The notes under the pieces: model-generated
What the model was told of the DNA's origin: nothing
Databases searched by the model: none
The model's input: the letters and a program-made list of their open reading frames with translations, nothing else
Shown here: one piece after another, positions 11,178 through 22,200 of the stretch
How the letters are laid out: each line of letters starts with the position of its first letter
Position numbering within the stretch: position 1 is the first letter of the stretch
Origin: Pratylenchus scribneri
Taxonomy: Eukaryota; Nematoda; Chromadorea; Rhabditida; Pratylenchidae
Direction: 5' to 3'
NCBI GenBank assembly: GCA_030063045.1
Contig: JAQSEB010000020.1
Location: 496,001 to 560,000 of the forward strand
DNA: 64,000 nucleotides
Translations under genes and position numbers: made by a program

Positions 11178-11986
11178 ATTTTAATATTCTCCATTTTGAC
11201 AAAATTTCAATTTTTTTCTAGTCGGCCATTCACCACCCATTCACATCCATATTCTCAAAAATAATTCAATTATTTACTCGACCTATTCTCTGTTTTTTTT
11301 TTCATATTGTAATTTATTCATTCACTTTAAATTATTACTTGGGAGCGGATTTTTAAGATGAAAAAAAACCCAAAAAATGGATATTTCTTGATGAAATTTG
11401 CCAAAAAATATTAGTTTTGGGAACAATAAGTAGTTATAACAAAATTTTCGTCGAAAAAGTGCCAAAATAGGTAAATTTTGGTTATTTAATTATTACATTT
11501 ATCTAATGAAATTTTCCCTCAAAAAATGCAAAAATGGGTAAAAACAGGTCCAAAAACATGAAATAAATGCTCAAAAATTTATTTTTTCTTCTTCTTATCA
11601 AATCTCATACATATAAAAATAGGTTTAAAACCTAAAATTCGCCTCCTCATAATTATTCATTCGACTTATACTCTACATATTTGTTAGCTTTGACTTTAAT
11701 TAATTTCCGTTGACCGGGTTCAATCCATTCATTCATATTTCCCTTTTATTTTAGCATTAAATTACATCATCATTCATCACAATTTGACCATCTCATCTCA
11801 ACTCAATTATTCATTTTAGATATCTTTCCACTTCATTTAAATCACTTAAAACCATTTAAAATTGTATAAAAAATGAAAGAATTCTTTTACTCACTAAAAT
11901 ATCAAGATTTTACATTCTTGGCAAATATTTTTTATTATTTATTGAATTTTACATTTTTTATAGATTTAAAGCAAAAACAAATAATT
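11178..11986. other. Spacer between fucosyltransferase and UQCRB
   Basis: AT-rich and non-coding in all frames. About 11340-11650 resembles a dispersed repeat also seen near 14.75-15.05 kb: it shares GGAGCGGATTTTTAAG-like ends, AAATGCAAAAATGGGTAAAA-type runs and AACATGAAATAAATGCTCAA. Confidence 0.55.
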
Positions 11987-13777
11987 ATGGTCATTCAAGC
12001 TGTGGCCAAGCGAGTATGGAATGGTGGGCCAAATCATCCGAACAAATTTATGCGAATGTGGTTCAAATTCTGCTACAATTATGGATGGAGTGGCCGTCGA
12101 CTTGGTATAATTTACTTTAATGACAAAAAAGAAAAGTATTGAATGAAAATGACGAAACGGTTTAATAGTTCAGTGGTTTATCCAAGGCTACTAAACCATA
12201 TACCCAATCGGTAGATCTCGTCAAGACGCATCATTTGATTATGTTTTGGTCAGTGCCGTAGCCAGGGGGGTGCTATTCGGTGCTGAAGCACCCACTCGAA
12301 AGATCTATGGGGGTGCGGAGCACCCCTCTGAATGGGAAAAATAGGAAAAAAGTAAAAGGGGAACCCTTTTTTAGTAACAAATTTTTCGCTGCGCGGCTAT
12401 TTTTGACCTAAATTTTTCGCTGCGCGGCCAAAAAATTGGCAAATAAGGACTTTGCGAAAAAAAAATTACACTCGAGCACCCCCCTTCAATTTTTTCTGGC
12501 TACGGCACTGGTTTTGGTTTGGGTTTAAACCGTTTAATACCCTTTAATTGTTGACCAAACCAAAATTGGTTTAAACCGTTTAATACCCTTTAATTGTTGA
12601 CCAAACCAAAATTGTTTTAAACCGTTTAATACCCTTTAATTGTTGACCAAACCAAAATTGGTTTAACCCGTTTAATACCCTTTAATTGTTGACCAAACCA
12701 AAATTGGTTTAAACCGTTTAATACCCTTTAATTGTTGACCAAACCAAAATTGGTTTAAACCGTTTAATACCCTTTAATTGTTGACCAAACCAAAATTGGT
12801 TTAAACCGTTTAATACCCTTTAATTGTTGACCAAACCAAAATTGGTTTAAACCGTTTAATACCCTTTAATTGTTGACCAAACCATGACAATTTATATACA
12901 CCATTCAATGCGTCCTGACCAGAGCTCTACCCCATATTGGGTATATTTGGTTTGGGAACGAAGGATAAACCTTCCGTTAAACCATATTCAAATAATTTTC
13001 AATGCTTTTTTTGCCAAATTAAATAACAAAACTTATTAAAAATATATTTTATAAAGGAATGCACTATCATGACGCATGCTTTGAGCCGGCACCGGAAGTT
13101 CAGGAAGCACTTCGTCGTTACCGAATTGCCGACCCATATGGGGTAAATTTATATATATTTATGAAATATTATAATTATTATAATAATTTTTAGTATGATA
13201 TGCGTCAAAAGCGCATCATGCGTGCTGGAATGTTAGCCATGAACTCCGACCGATTGCCCAAAGAGGAATGGACCAAATACGAGGAAGACACTTGGTTATT
13301 TTTTTGTTATTAACTCAAAAATAATGGTTTAAAGAGGATTTGTCCTACATTTCCAATACATATAAAAACAAAATTGGATAGAGCTGGTCAAAACGCATTG
13401 AACGGTATATAATTTGTCATGGTTTGGTCAACAATTAAAGGGTATTAAACGGTTTAAATCCATTTTGGTTTAATGGTTCAAAACTAAGTTAGAATTGGTT
13501 AAACCCAAAGCCAAAATATGATCAAATGATCGTTTTGAAGAGATCTATCGATGAGTATAAGGTTTTGGGTTTAGGACAAACCGCTGAACCATTAGAATTT
13601 TTTCGATAAATAATTAATTTCTTGAATTTAAAGGTATTTGGGCAATTTCCTCGAAGAAATTGAGAATGAAAAATTGGAACGTGTTCGCACCACCGGCGTC
13701 AAGGTTTGCCTAAACTCATCGGAATTTATTAAAATAATTATTTTCAGCCTCAATTCCGTCTTAAACCGGAGCTCTGA
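11987..13777 (+). CDS. UQCRB: Cytochrome b-c1 complex subunit 7 (UQCRB/QCR7)
   Basis: Five exons (11987-12104, 13057-13142, 13194-13294, 13634-13703, 13748-13777) join to 134 residues, the normal size for this subunit. The start at 11987 (MVIQAVAKRVWNGGPNHPNK) sits just after a plausible splice acceptor in the 5' UTR. The family-defining middle is clear: YDMRQKRIMRAGMLAMNSDR, then LPKEEWTKYEEDTWYLGNFL, matching LPKEQWTKYEEExxYLxPYL of human UQCRB. The protein is a matrix-side subunit of respiratory complex III needed for assembly and ubiquinone-site stability. Intron 1 is bloated by a VNTR-MITE carrying a nested hAT element; intron 3 carries another VNTR-MITE. An AATAAA signal lies about 115 bp after the stop (about 13893). 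Confidence 0.93.
12150..13010 (-). mobile_element. VNTR-MITE copy, about eight core units, reverse orientation, with nested hAT element
   Basis: Reverse-oriented family member in UQCRB intron 1. About eight 46-bp units (TACCCTTTAATTGTTGACCA) run from about 12530 to 12885. The flanking modules (CGTCAAGACGCATCATTTGA, AGAGCTCTACCCCATATTGG, TTATATACACCATTCAATGC) are the complements of those in other copies. One unit has AAACCCG and one AATTGTTTTAAACC, so units are near-identical but not perfect. Confidence 0.85.
12251..12510. mobile_element. Non-autonomous hAT-type MITE, nested
   Basis: A 260-bp element with perfect 15-bp terminal inverted repeats, CAGTGCCGTAGCCAG and CTGGCTACGGCACTG. It is flanked by a perfect 8-bp direct repeat GTTTTGGT (12243-12250 and 12511-12518), the target-site duplication length of hAT transposons. 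It interrupts the GTTTTGGTTTGGGTTTAAAC module of the surrounding VNTR-MITE, so it inserted later. No transposase is encoded. The interior is notably GC-richer. Confidence 0.92.
13315..13610 (+). mobile_element. VNTR-MITE copy, one core unit (UQCRB intron 3)
   Basis: A single-unit copy with ends AATGGTTTAAAGAGGATTTG and AGGACAAACCGCTGAACCAT, and the full module order including AACGGTATATAATTTGTCAT. Length about 290 bp. Confidence 0.8.
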
Positions 13778-14478
13778 ATCAAATTTACGATGACTGCAAA
13801 TTGGAATGAATGAATGGAATGGAAGAAAATTTCTAGGATTTGAATTGATTTTGTGTGCAAATTCATCACATAGGCCGATTTATTGATTTTAACTTGAATA
13901 AAAAATGTCTCAATTTGTTAATTATTTTGATTTATTCACATTTTTATTGGTTCCGATCGGATACCAAGAAATATCAAAATTATTTAAATTAAATGTATTT
14001 AATTTTTAATTAAAATGTCTGTAAAATATACAGAAAAAACCTCTCAGAAAATCATCATTTTTTTAGGGCCAAAAACGATAAAAACTTCCGAAAAACGGAT
14101 TTTAGAACCAAAAAATTGACGAAAAATCGACGTTTTTATGGTCAAAAAGCACTCATCGAAAAAACGAAAGTCTCTCGAAAAAACTGTTTTACGGCCAAAA
14201 AACTTGGCCAAATCAGCAGAATTCTTTAAGATTACTAAACCCAACCCTGCCTAAACCTAGCCTTAACCTAAACTAGCTTGCTAAGTATAAACCTAAAGCC
14301 CAAGTCATAGCATTTTTTGTTATGGCCAAATTATGTGGCCTTAAAAATTTAAAGTCGTTTTATAAAGCAATATTTATCTATGTATAAAAATCACAAATAA
14401 TTTAAGCATAAAATTAGACCAATTAGACCAAATATTTTTTAATATTTCAGTTAAAAATTCATTCGATTTAATAATAAA
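13778..14478. other. Spacer between UQCRB and RPC6
   Basis: Non-coding. Contains the UQCRB polyadenylation region (AATAAA near 13893) and a short run of CCTAAACCTAGCCTTAACCT-like repeats at about 14240-14310 of unknown meaning. No gene seen on either strand. Confidence 0.55.
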
Positions 14479-17400
14479 ATGACGGCGACTTCATTGCCAG
14501 CAACCACTTCGACAACATTGACTGACCCGGGCGGCGCCATGGCCGAAGCATTGGATGCCCGCGTAATCCACCTGCTTGGAATGCGTCCGGATGGACTTAG
14601 CAATGCTCAATTACTTCAAGGTTAATTTTAAAAATTAATAAAAAAAATAGAATTTATCTTTTAAAATATTAAATTACATAAATTTAAAAAAAAAAATTAA
14701 TAAATTTGACTGAAAATTTTCGATTTTCTGATCAATTTAAAATAAACAGAAGAGCGGATTTTTAGGTAACAAAATAGGTGTGCCTATTAAATTTTGTTTA
14801 AATTTACCAAAAGTTTCGGGAACTTCTAAATAAGTAATTTTTGGATTTTTAATCATTTTTACAAAGAAATTTTTCCCCGAAAAAATGCCAAAATTGCTTT
14901 TGTCAAAAATATGTTAAAAACATGAATAAATGCTCAAAAACATTTATTTATTTATTTGTACTTTTCTCATCAAATTTAATATCTAAAAATTACAAAAATG
15001 AGTAAAACTTAAAAATTCTAGCCCTTATCCTAAATGTTTACCTAAATATTCCAGAGTTATATTTATATTTAAGGTCGAAAAAAATAATTTACCTAGAATT
15101 GTGTAAATTTTAGGCTAAAATTATCATCAATTTTGCACACATTCTAACCAAAATTTTATCTATTTTAAAAATAATAGGAAATAATTTGAATATTTCCCAG
15201 AAATTTCGGCACTCCCCGACCAACAAGGAGGCCAATCAACAACGACCACCACTGCAGCGGAATTGGGCGCCGTCGTCAACCGGCTCCTCTCAGATGGCCG
15301 AGTGGAAATGTTACGCCAAATGGGGCAATCCGGACACCAAGGTTCCCTTATAAAAATTATTTAAATTAAAAATACAGTATTTGAATAGATGAAAATGGCG
15401 GTTTCGTTTTACGCTTGAAAAAAGGCAGCCAATTGGCCAATGCGAGTCCGGAGGAACAATTGGTTTGAATTTTTTGAATTATTTAGAAATTAATAAAATA
15501 AATTTTTATATAAATTTAAAAATTCCTAAATAAATTTTTCGACTAAAATGAATAAATTTATTACAAAAATAAATTAGGATTTCATTTTGTATGTATTTCA
15601 AATTTAAAATTTTAAATAAAATTTTATCCAAATTTTTTAAACTTTTTTTTTCATTATTTTTTTGAATAAAATGAATTAATTTAAAAAATAATAAAAGCAT
15701 TTCATTTTTAATTTTTAAATTTTTATATATTTATATATTTAATTTTAAAAATTTTCTCTAAATTTTTTCGACTTCTTTAAGGAATAAATATAGTTAGAAA
15801 AATAAACATAGAATTTTATTTTGGATTTATTATAAAATTTAACAAATTTTTTATTCTTTAAATAATGAAAATAATCCAAAAATCTTTTTTTTTAATTTTT
15901 TGATAATTTAATAAATTAATTTAAAAAAATAAACAACATTTCATTTTGGATTTATTAGAAATTTATCTAAATTATTTATTTTTTTAAACCATTTTAACTA
16001 ATTTTTTAAATTAATTTTTAATATTAATTTTGATAAAAATAATAAATTTTTAAAAAGTATTCCAATTTTGGATTTATTGAAAAGTTTTATTTTTTATATA
16101 ACTTTAAAATTAAAAATCATTTTAAATTAATTTTAAAAAAATTTCCTCTTAGGTTTTCTCGATCATTGAGGAATCGCAGCGAATGGGCGTTTGGATTCGG
16201 GATATTCGAGAGCGGTCTGGGCTCAATGAATTGCAATTGCGCAGAGTGCTTAAAGCATTGGAGCAACGGAAATTGGTGCGAAGCATAAAAGCCGCTGGGA
16301 CGACGAGGAAAACGTAACATTTTTACATTTATTATTATTATATTTAATTTTAATGGTTCTAAGTTTTATCCTAGACCTATAAACTTTTACCCAATCGATA
16401 AATCAATTCAAAACGCATCATTTGATTATATTTTGACTTTGGGTTTAACCAATTCTAACTTAGTTTTGAACCATTAAACCAAAACTGGTTTAAACCGTTT
16501 AATACCCTTTAATTGTTGACCAAACCAAAATAGGTTTAAACCGTTTAATACCCTTTAATTGTTGACCAAACCAAAATTGGTTTAAACCGTTTAATACCCT
16601 TTAATTGTTGACCAAACCAAAATAGGTTTAAACCGTTTAATACCCTTTAATTGTTGACCAAACCAAAATTGGTTTAAACCGTTTAATACCCTTTAATTGT
16701 TGACCAAACCAAAATTGGTTTAAACCGTTTAATACCCTTTAATTGTTGACCAAACCATGACAAATTGTATACCATTCAATGCGTCTTGATTTGGTATTTG
16801 GTTTGTGAATGTAGGATAAACCCAAACCCACCCATATTATAATTATTTTGGCCTTAATTCTTAAAAATATAGTCAAATTTTTTAGTTACATTTTGGCCGG
16901 ACTTGAAGCCGATGAATCGTTGACTGGTGGCACATTCTACTCTGACCAACAATTGGACTCAGAATTTGTGCAAACTCTCATTCATGTTTGCGTCAATTGG
17001 CTGCTGGTATAAATTAAAATTTAAATAAAACTGCTATGTGGGTAATTGGTCTAGTGGTATTCTTCTCACTTTTATTTTTAAGGGTTGCGAGTTCAATTCC
17101 CATTAGAAGAAAATAATTTTTTAAAGCCTCCGATTCAATATAAATAAAAAAATTTTTTTTTTATATCTCGATATAAATTAAGATTAAAAATGAAACTGAA
17201 GCAAGTATTTAGTTTAGTGGTAATCTCCTTGGTTTTAATTTTTTGTGGTCGCTGGTTCAATTCCCATTGAAGGAAAATATTTTATTAGGCCTCCAGTTCA
17301 ATTGGAAAATGATTTTTTAAAATCTCGCTATAAATTAAAATTTTAAATAAAAAGGATGCTTTGGGGTTTGGTCCAGTGATAATCTCGCCGTTTTTAATTT

Positions 17401-18345
17401 TCGAAGTAACGGGTTCGATTCCCATTAGAGTAAAATAATTTTTTAAACCTTTTTTAATAATTTTTAAATAAATTTTCGAAAAAAAATGTTAAAATATTAA
17501 TTTAAATTTTCAAAATAGCAACGCCGTCGTCAAGCCGAGGAACAAGGCCCGGCGGATCCAGTCGCCCAACGGGAAGCGGCCTTTGTCGAATCGGAGGAAG
17601 TGGCCCGCTACATCCATGACAAGGGCATTTGCCGCATTCAATTGGGACTGGCCGATGTGGAGGCGGTGCTGGACATTGCCGTTTTGGACGGGAAGCTGGA
17701 GAAACGACTCAATCATACATACAGGTATGCTGGTTTGGGATTTTTTCTATTTTTAAGTGTAAAATTGATATATTTATTCAAATTTAAATCTTCTTTTGGC
17801 TAATCCAAAAAGTTTTCCCATGGTTCCGTTTTTTGAAAATTGGATTTTAGAAAAATTGTTGATTCTCTTAGGATATTTCTGATGAATTGTGAACAAAAAA
17901 AACTTTTTTTCGACTCGTTATATTTTTAATAAATATTATACTTTGATTTTTGTTAAACAACAAAAAATGGAAATTTTCATTATTTATTTATTATTTTTAA
18001 AATTTATTTAATCGAAAAAATAAAAAAATTTGTAGAAAAAAAAAAGAAAAAATTAATGTAACCTCTAAAATTAAAATAAAATATATTAATTTTTAAAAAT
18101 CATTTGCTTAATTTTTAATTGTAAAAATTAGCTATTAGAAAGATAGCTTACTTTAAAATATGATTATTTTCAAAAATTATAAAACAATTAATTATTCATT
18201 TTTCAGAGCATTACGTCCACGTCGACGGGTAACCCCATTGGCCGCAGTGCCTTGCCTCCATTGCCCAATGCAGGCGGAATGTACACCGGGACATTTGATT
18301 TCACCCGAAAATTGCGAATATTTTCGATGCCATTTTGAATTGTAG
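14479..18345 (+). CDS. POLR3F: DNA-directed RNA polymerase III subunit RPC6 (RPC34/POLR3F)
   Basis: Seven exons: 14479-14620, from 15201, about 15391-15463, about 16153-16314, about 16886-17006, about 17519-17724 and about 18207-18345. The product starts MTATSLPATTSTTLTDPGGA. Winged-helix domains include VFSIIEESQRMGVWIRDIRE and LQLRRVLKALEQRKLVRSIK. The family block LTGGTFYSDQQLDSEFV corresponds to SVTGGAWYSDQDFESEFV of human POLR3F. A third winged helix (ARYIHDKGICRIQLGLADVE) follows. The C-terminus carries the cysteine cluster PCLHCPMQAEC...ENCEYF, the Fe-S ligand set known for human RPC6. The subunit helps TFIIIB recruit Pol III and opens the promoter for tRNA and 5S transcription in the nucleus. 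Introns contain a VNTR-MITE and three tandem tRNA-like repeats. Confidence 0.93.
14745..15065. repeat. Dispersed repeat related to 11.3-11.65 kb
   Basis: Shares an AGAGCGGATTTTTAGGTAAC start, AACATGAATAAATGCTCAAA and a TTCTCATCAAATTTAATATC end with the segment upstream of UQCRB. It lies in RPC6 intron 1. Inverted ends are weak, so boundaries are approximate. Confidence 0.45.
16340..16850 (-). mobile_element. VNTR-MITE copy, about six core units (RPC6 intron)
   Basis: Reverse-oriented copy with six 46-bp units (16495-16755). Units alternate between AAAATTGGTTTAAACC and AAAATAGGTTTAAACC. The two variants interleave, as expected from unit duplication within the array. It ends with ACAAATTGTATACCATTCAA and GTGAATGTAGGATAAACCC. 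Confidence 0.85.
17018..17455 (+). repeat. Three tandem tRNA-like repeats in RPC6 intron
   Basis: Three diverged units of about 150 bp start at about 17018, 17170 and 17325. Each begins ATAAATTAAAATTTTAAATA-like, then shows an A-box-like segment (GGTAATTGGTCTAGTGGTAT, ATTTAGTTTAGTGGTAATCT, GGGTTTGGTCCAGTGATAAT). About 45 nt later follows a B-box-like segment (GAGTTCAATTCCCATTAG, TGGTTCAATTCCCATTGA, GGGTTCGATTCCCATTAG). Acceptor stems do not pair well and the anticodon arm is T-rich. They look like tandem tRNA-derived SINEs or decayed tRNAs. Confidence 0.65.
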
Positions 18346-19234
18346 TTTTTTTTGTTGTTAATTTATTTTTGTTTTATTCAATTTTTCAATTTTATTCTAT
18401 CGAATTTTTGTTGTTATCTTCTTTTTTAATTGATAAAATTATTTTATAAAAAATATTTATTCAATTTCAACTCCGAATTTATAATATAAAATTGTCGCTA
18501 ATATACCCGAAAAAACATTACCCTCTACGGTTACGAATCCAAATCTTTGGCACTAAAATCCAAAATATACTGCGAATTAAACGACTAAACATTGAGACCA
18601 ATATTTTTCACAATTTTATCGTCCTCTAAACATTTAGTGAATTTATTTAAATTATAAACATATTTAATATAAAAATTTACAAATCTTGCAACCTTCCATT
18701 TTTTGCCTAGTGGATTAAATAGTAAATACCCAGTTTTTTTAACGTGAATATCAAGGGTTCAATCCCAAGTGGAGAAAACGGTATTACCGGTTATCTGGGT
18801 CCAGATTTTTCATCTCTAAAATCATCAACCACAAAATTTGTTATAAAATTTTAACCCTAAAATAGTATTTTTTTCAATTTTACAATAAAATATGAATAAT
18901 AAAGTCTCAATCGAATCTACTCCCTGATAAGCGATAAATACCGAGAAAGCTATTAAATCCCTCGAATGTTTATTTTAAATTTGAAACAAAATTTTATAGT
19001 AAATTAATAATTTTATTAAACAAAAAATGAACACAACAAAAAGGTGTGATGGAGAAAAAAATAATGAAAAATATTATCCAAAAATGTGATAAATGATTGA
19101 TGAATGAGCGGAAATTGAGAGGTGAATATTATTTTGGGTAGAGTCATCTTTTTCTTTATGGGTCACCGTATTTCTTTACATATTATAGGATTGTTGGCCA
19201 AAAAATTGAAAATGTTGTGTGCCGCAAAAATAAA
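18346..19234. other. Convergent spacer RPC6 / cullin-4
   Basis: AT-rich 3'-flank shared by two converging genes. At about 18705-18780 lies another tRNA-like segment (GCCTAGTGGATTAAATAGTA followed by AAGGGTTCAATCCCAAGTGG) resembling the three in the upstream intron. No coding region seen. Confidence 0.55.
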
Positions 19235-22200
19235 TTAGGCCACATAATGGTACACATTCGCATCATCCTTGTCCCGGGTCATGTAATCGCGTTCTGGAAA
19301 AGAATAAAAATTATGGAAATTTATTTAAATAAAAAATCTTAGAAAAATGGTTCAAAAAATTTTAAGAAATTTCCAATCTAATTTGTTTAAAAAATTCATA
19401 AATTAAATAAAAATAATAATAAGAAAGCTAACTATAATGAAAAAATTCTTCCAAAAATTGAACAATAAATTTTAATTTTTAAGAAATTTTCTTAAAACCC
19501 ATAAAAATTTTAAAAAATATTGGCCTAATTTTAGAATTAAAAATCTTAAGGATAAAACTTAAGGAAGGAATTTTTAAAGAAGGTAATTTAAAAAATTGTA
19601 TAAAAAAAAGTTTCCCAATTTTAGAATTTAAATAAGAAAGCAAAAAAAAAAATAAAAAGGTAAGGGAATTTTTAATAAAATTCATTTAAAAAATTGCAAA
19701 AATTATAAATATTTCTTATTTAATTTTCTAAAAAAGATCAAAAAATTGAAGAATAAATTTTAAGAAAATTCTCTTAAAAAAATCCGAAAAAAATCCTTTA
19801 AAAATATGTGCCCAAATTTAGCTAAATTTTCATGTAAATTGAACGCACCAATCAATGATTCAATTCGCTTCTTCAGGTCGGCCGCCTTCACCGGAAATCT
19901 CAATTGGCCCATAATTTCGGTGATCAGTTGGTTGTGTGTCAATTTTTTGCGTGTTTTCATGATGCGAACAACGCATGCGTCAATTTGGTATTGACGATCC
20001 TGGAATATTTGCTCTTCCGTCTGTTGGTGCTCTTTCTCCTGAAAAAATAATTTAAAAAATGAAAAATATTGAAAAATTGATCATTTTAAAAACATTTTAA
20101 ATAATTGGTCAAAAATAGAAAATTCAAAGAAATAAATGAAAAAATTAAACTAAAAAATTTAATTTTAAAAATATAATAAATATCGAAAAATTGATTATTT
20201 TTAAGGAATTTTTTCCTTAAATTAATTTGGTCAAGGATAAAAAATTTTTAGAAAAATTATATTAAAATGATAATTTAAAAAATAAAAAAATATATTTCCT
20301 TTTTTATTTAATAAATCACTAATATGTATTAGGTGAGAGGGTAGGATAGGAATTTGGATTTCTATGTATTCAAAAGTGATATTTTCGTGATATTTGTAGT
20401 GTTTAAAGGTAATTTTATTTCATTTTTAACATATTTTTATCGCATTTTTGGGCAAAATTGTACGGAAAAAATTCAATAAAAATGAAAAAATACATTTGTT
20501 CAAAAATTGCGTATTTTAGAACATTTTTGGCACAATATGGCATATAAATCCCGGCCCTAATTATAATCTATAATTATAAAAATATTTTTGCGATTTTTTC
20601 CTTAAATTTTTCAAGTGCCCAAAAAATATTAAACTGACTGTTTCGCGCATTTGAACTTGTGAAATTCGTATGCGATAGAGGCGATCATTGAATTCCTCAT
20701 TGAAATGGAATGTGTCATTGTCGTTCACCTCCTTGCCCTTAGGCATTTTATGAAGGATCCGAAATTTGCCGCAGGCCAATGATTGCAGTGTTCGCTTCAG
20801 TTCTTGCGTTTCTGAAGGGAATTAAATTTTAAAATTCTGATTAATTATTATTTAAAAATTTTGTGTAAATTCTGAAAAATAAAAATAATGGCCAAAAATA
20901 AAATTTTTTTATTTTAATTTCGTTAAATAAAATTAAATCAGAAGTCAGAACCAACCAATTTTGGTGGTTTCCGCAATTTGTTGCCATTCCCATTCTCTCC
21001 TCTCCACATTGTCAAAGAGGAGGAGGACCATTGCCTGGAACAAGGACACCTCCAATTCCTTCACCACAACATTTTCTTTTTCCGCCGGCCGAAATGTAGC
21101 CTTCAGGACGCCACTGGCCAAAGTGTATTGCCACATCAATTTGCGTCCATTGTGTTTTGTGGTGTAGAATTTGGTGAACATTTGTTGCACATCGGCCAAT
21201 TGGGGTGGAATATTTACCTAAATAAATTGAATTTAATTTATTAAAAAATTTTTAGGTGTTTTTTATATAATTTTATTAAAAAAGTTTGAATTTTATATTT
21301 TTTAGAATTTAAAAAAATGATTTTTTGGATAATTTTTTATATAATTTTATTAAAAAATGTGTTATTTTATAGTCAAATTAATTTTTGAATTTTTAAAAAT
21401 TGGAAATTTTTTTGTCTAATTTTGTATACACTTTCCATAATTTTTTATTACTCTTTTCTTAATTTTAAATGATAAAATGGTTTTTTTAGGATCCTAATTT
21501 TTTTACAATCAAACTAAAATTGACAATTTATAATGTATAAAATTAAATGTGAATAAAATTTTAAAATTTTTCTATTGAAAAATTAAATTTTGAATTTAAT
21601 TAATATTCTTCCATATTTTTTGGTTTAATCTACTAAAAGAAATTTTAAATAAAATTTTTATTTTTGAAAAAATTAAATTCTAAATTAATATATAAAATTA
21701 TAATCACCTCCATTTCCGGATAGTTTGGCCATTGGCCCATGGTGAGGACGGAAACATTCACTTCCAATCGCGCGAAACGTCCCTCTTTATCGTGGGCATC
21801 CAAATACTGAAATTAGCGGTGAATTATTTTAATTATTTTTATATTAAATAATAATTAATTTTAATAATTACCTGTTTAAATGCGCTGCAAAAATCCCTGG
21901 ATATTTCCATGTCTTTGAACATTCCCTCCAATTTTTGGGTGAGTCCGGCGCCACATTCTACAAATAAAATTATGTGCATGCAAAAATAATATTAAAATTC
22001 TGGGTAAAATTAGCCATTTTAGGTGTCTAAATTTGGAGTCTAAAACTATTCATGGGGAAGGGATTTTCTGTACTCTTTTTTTAAAGATGCCAATTTCTAA
22101 ACTTATAATTAAAACAAAAATATAAGTCATAGTCCGCGAAAGCTCACTTTTCTACAGGCAAAAAAAAAATGTTGAAAAATCTAGAATTACTTAATTTCAA

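Noticed and set aside
12530..12885. CRISPR-like array of 46-bp repeats
   Set aside because: The units are contiguous with no variable spacers, and the context is a eukaryotic intron. It is a minisatellite.
14044..14244. 66-codon minus frame between UQCRB and RPC6
   Set aside because: AT-rich F/K-rich string with an internal repeat. No splice partners or homologous motif.
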